12,232 bases of DNA, from positions 1 through 12,232 of the forward strand of contig NZER01000161.1 of the NCBI GenBank assembly GCA_002690445.1. The letters are read 5' to 3'. This DNA comes from Candidatus Pacearchaeota archaeon. GTDB taxonomy: Archaea; Nanoarchaeota; Nanoarchaeia; Pacearchaeales; GW2011-AR1. Every line of letters starts with the position of its first letter. Position 1 is the first letter of the stretch. Of this stretch, positions 10,972-12,232 are shown one piece after another. The notes below the pieces were generated by a model. That model was not told the DNA's origin. It made no database searches and saw only the letters and a list, made by a program, of their open reading frames with translations. The position numbers and the translations under genes were made by a program.

Positions 10972-12232
10972 AAGTAAATCACAGGTGATTATAGTAACAT
11001 GTCTATCGAATGAATCACTCCTTCAGAAAGTACCACAAACGCAAAATTAATCATGTCATCGGAATGTACCATTACAACCGAATGAATCATGAATGCTAAG
11101 TTATACCAGAGAAAGTGAATGAATCATGACTGCGATAGTATCAGTCGAGGGAATGAATCACAGAAATTGAACGTAACATTCTGAGAGAATGAATCACTCT
11201 GCCCAACAGTAACAAGCTCAGTGAATGAATCAAACAGTCTAAGAGTATCAGTATATGTGAATGAACCATCTGCTAGGTGAGTACCAAGGTTGTCAGTGAA
11301 TCATGTCAATAGATGGCACCGCTGAAGTCGAATGAATCAATGGCAGAGATAGTAACAATAAGAGAGAATGAATCATCAGATAAGAAATAGTTTCATATGG
11401 TCTGAATGAATCAGACAATCAAAGAGTACCAGGGGAGCCGAATGAATCATACTCATAGAAAGTATCAGTACGAGGGAATGAATCATAATCGAAGATAGTA
11501 TCAACATCCCTTAATGAATCTAAGAGGAAAAGAGTACCTAACCAGTAGAATGAATTATTTACTTCGATAGTAACAAGTGGATTGAATGAATCATGTTGTG
11601 CAAGAGTATCAAGGCTATAGAGTGAATCAATGAGATCGACAGTATCAGGCATTACGAATAAGCCATCAAGTAAAACAGTTACGTAGAGAGAGAGCGCATT
11701 TTTAAAAATATTTTTTTAATACATATCGTATATTTTGTCAACTAATGAATCAAAGATACCGACAGTTACATGGTATAAGAATGAATCACGAGTTCGGAGA
11801 GTACCAAGCGATTAGAATGAATCAACTATGTCGATAGTTACATATAATGAGAATGAATCATCAGGTAGAAGAGTACCATGCTGCTTGAATGAATCGTTGA
11901 CTACCACAGTATCACGCATAACGAATGAATTAATTTTATCGATAGTTACCTAAGAGGCGAATGAACCATCGATGGGCAGAGTACCACGGTGTTGAAGTGA
12001 ATCATTAAGTTCGACAGTATCACCCAAGAAGAATGAATCATGGTTGGAAACAGTATCACATCCGCCGAATGAATCACCACCCAAGAGAATACCAGAGTAG
12101 TTAAATGAATCAAGTTGACCGAAAGTACCAGTCACTAAGAATGAATCAAGCGTGACGACAGTATCACTAGAAACGAATTAATCATGGCGTATGAGCGCAC
12201 CACGTCCAGAAAATGAATCAATCGGCGGAAGA
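10972..12232 (+). repeat. Long TIGR-like dual-repeat guide-RNA array (continues past window)
   Basis: Two short repeats alternate: an edge repeat (consensus GAATGAATCA) and a loop repeat (consensus AGTAYCA, usually preceded by A and any base). The loop repeat begins 21 bases after the edge start in almost every unit, and the edge returns every 36 bases. Spacers are unique, about 9 and 8 bases long. There are 20 edges from 10972 to 11656, an AT-rich break at 11692-11742, then 14 edges from 11743 to 12211 at exactly 36 bases each; the array runs off the right edge. Irregular steps (37, 34, 35, 38) occur only in the first part. This equals the layout described for TIGR arrays, whose 36-nt guides carry two spacers and work with Nop-domain Tas proteins. 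Strand is inferred from the promoter at 10939. No tas gene lies in the window. Confidence 0.85.
11692..11742. other. AT-rich interruption of the array
   Basis: The edge expected at 11692 is unrecognisable (GAGCGCATTT), and about 45 bases of nearly pure A/T follow (runs of T at 11698-11703 and 11711-11717, and an AAAAATATTTTT palindrome). The next good edge starts at 11743, out of the 36-base phase (87 bases after the edge at 11656). It may be a terminator/promoter junction, a scar of unit loss, or an insertion site. I see no clear promoter. Confidence 0.6.

Noticed and set aside
11419..11652. Minus-strand open frame across the array encoding a DSF-xxx-DT(I/L/V)-xxx hexapeptide repeat
   Set aside because: It arises because 36 is divisible by 3, so the repeats stay in frame. 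The repeats are conserved at all codon positions while the spacers vary freely, stops fall in the spacers, and the frame is not kept across the array.
11950..12135. Second minus-strand open frame in the array
   Set aside because: Same by-product of the 36-base period; no ribosome site and no link to a neighbouring gene.
10972..12232. CRISPR array
   Set aside because: Repeats of 7-10 bases and spacers of 8-9 bases are far below CRISPR sizes, two different repeats alternate, and no cas gene is visible.

Overview
This is a densely packed, AT-rich segment of what is almost certainly a bacteriophage (or phage-derived) genome. The genes are short, nearly all on the + strand, and often joined by TAATG or longer stop/start overlaps. 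The recognisable products are typical of large lytic phages: a small heat-shock protein (Hsp20), a staphylococcal-nuclease-like nuclease, a dual-specificity phosphatase, a trypsin-like protease, a Nmad1/DUF1599 protein next to a cytosine-5 DNA methyltransferase, a dCMP deaminase, a tRNA-Leu(UAA), and many small zinc-binding or membrane proteins of unknown role. No structural, replication or integration gene is visible, so this looks like an accessory/early region. The host cannot be named from the sequence.

Layout. 1-500: end of an unknown gene and a small zinc-ribbon protein. 473-1003: promoter and Hsp20. 1009-1114: GC-rich, probably folded non-coding RNA. 1131-4508: membrane protein, coiled-coil protein, nuclease, phosphatase, two related mini zinc-ribbon proteins, a papain-like candidate and unknowns, mostly translationally coupled. 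4523-6271: zinc-finger protein, serine protease and two unknowns. 6254-8009: promoter, Nmad1 protein, Dcm-type methyltransferase and a Cys-rich protein. 8018-8256: a short repeat array touching tRNA-Leu(UAA), then a terminator. 8267-10875: dCMP deaminase, small membrane proteins, and zinc/HTH proteins.

The most striking part is 10899-12232: a strong terminator, then a promoter, then a long non-coding array that runs off the right edge. Two different short repeats alternate: a 10-base repeat of consensus GAATGAATCA and a 7-base repeat of consensus AGTAYCA. They repeat with a 36-base period and are separated by unique spacers of about 8-9 bases. This is not the CRISPR layout. It matches the architecture described for TIGR (tandem interspaced guide RNA) arrays of TIGR-Tas systems: 36-nt dual-spacer guides with alternating edge and loop repeats. 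A second, four-edge array of the same repeats lies at 8018-8133, one base upstream of the tRNA. No Tas (Nop-domain) protein is encoded in the window, so it should lie to the right or elsewhere in the genome.

Three near-identical promoters (TTGACT, 18-bp spacer, TATACT) precede the Hsp20 gene, the Nmad1-methyltransferase pair and the repeat array, suggesting the host or phage transcription machinery treats these units alike.
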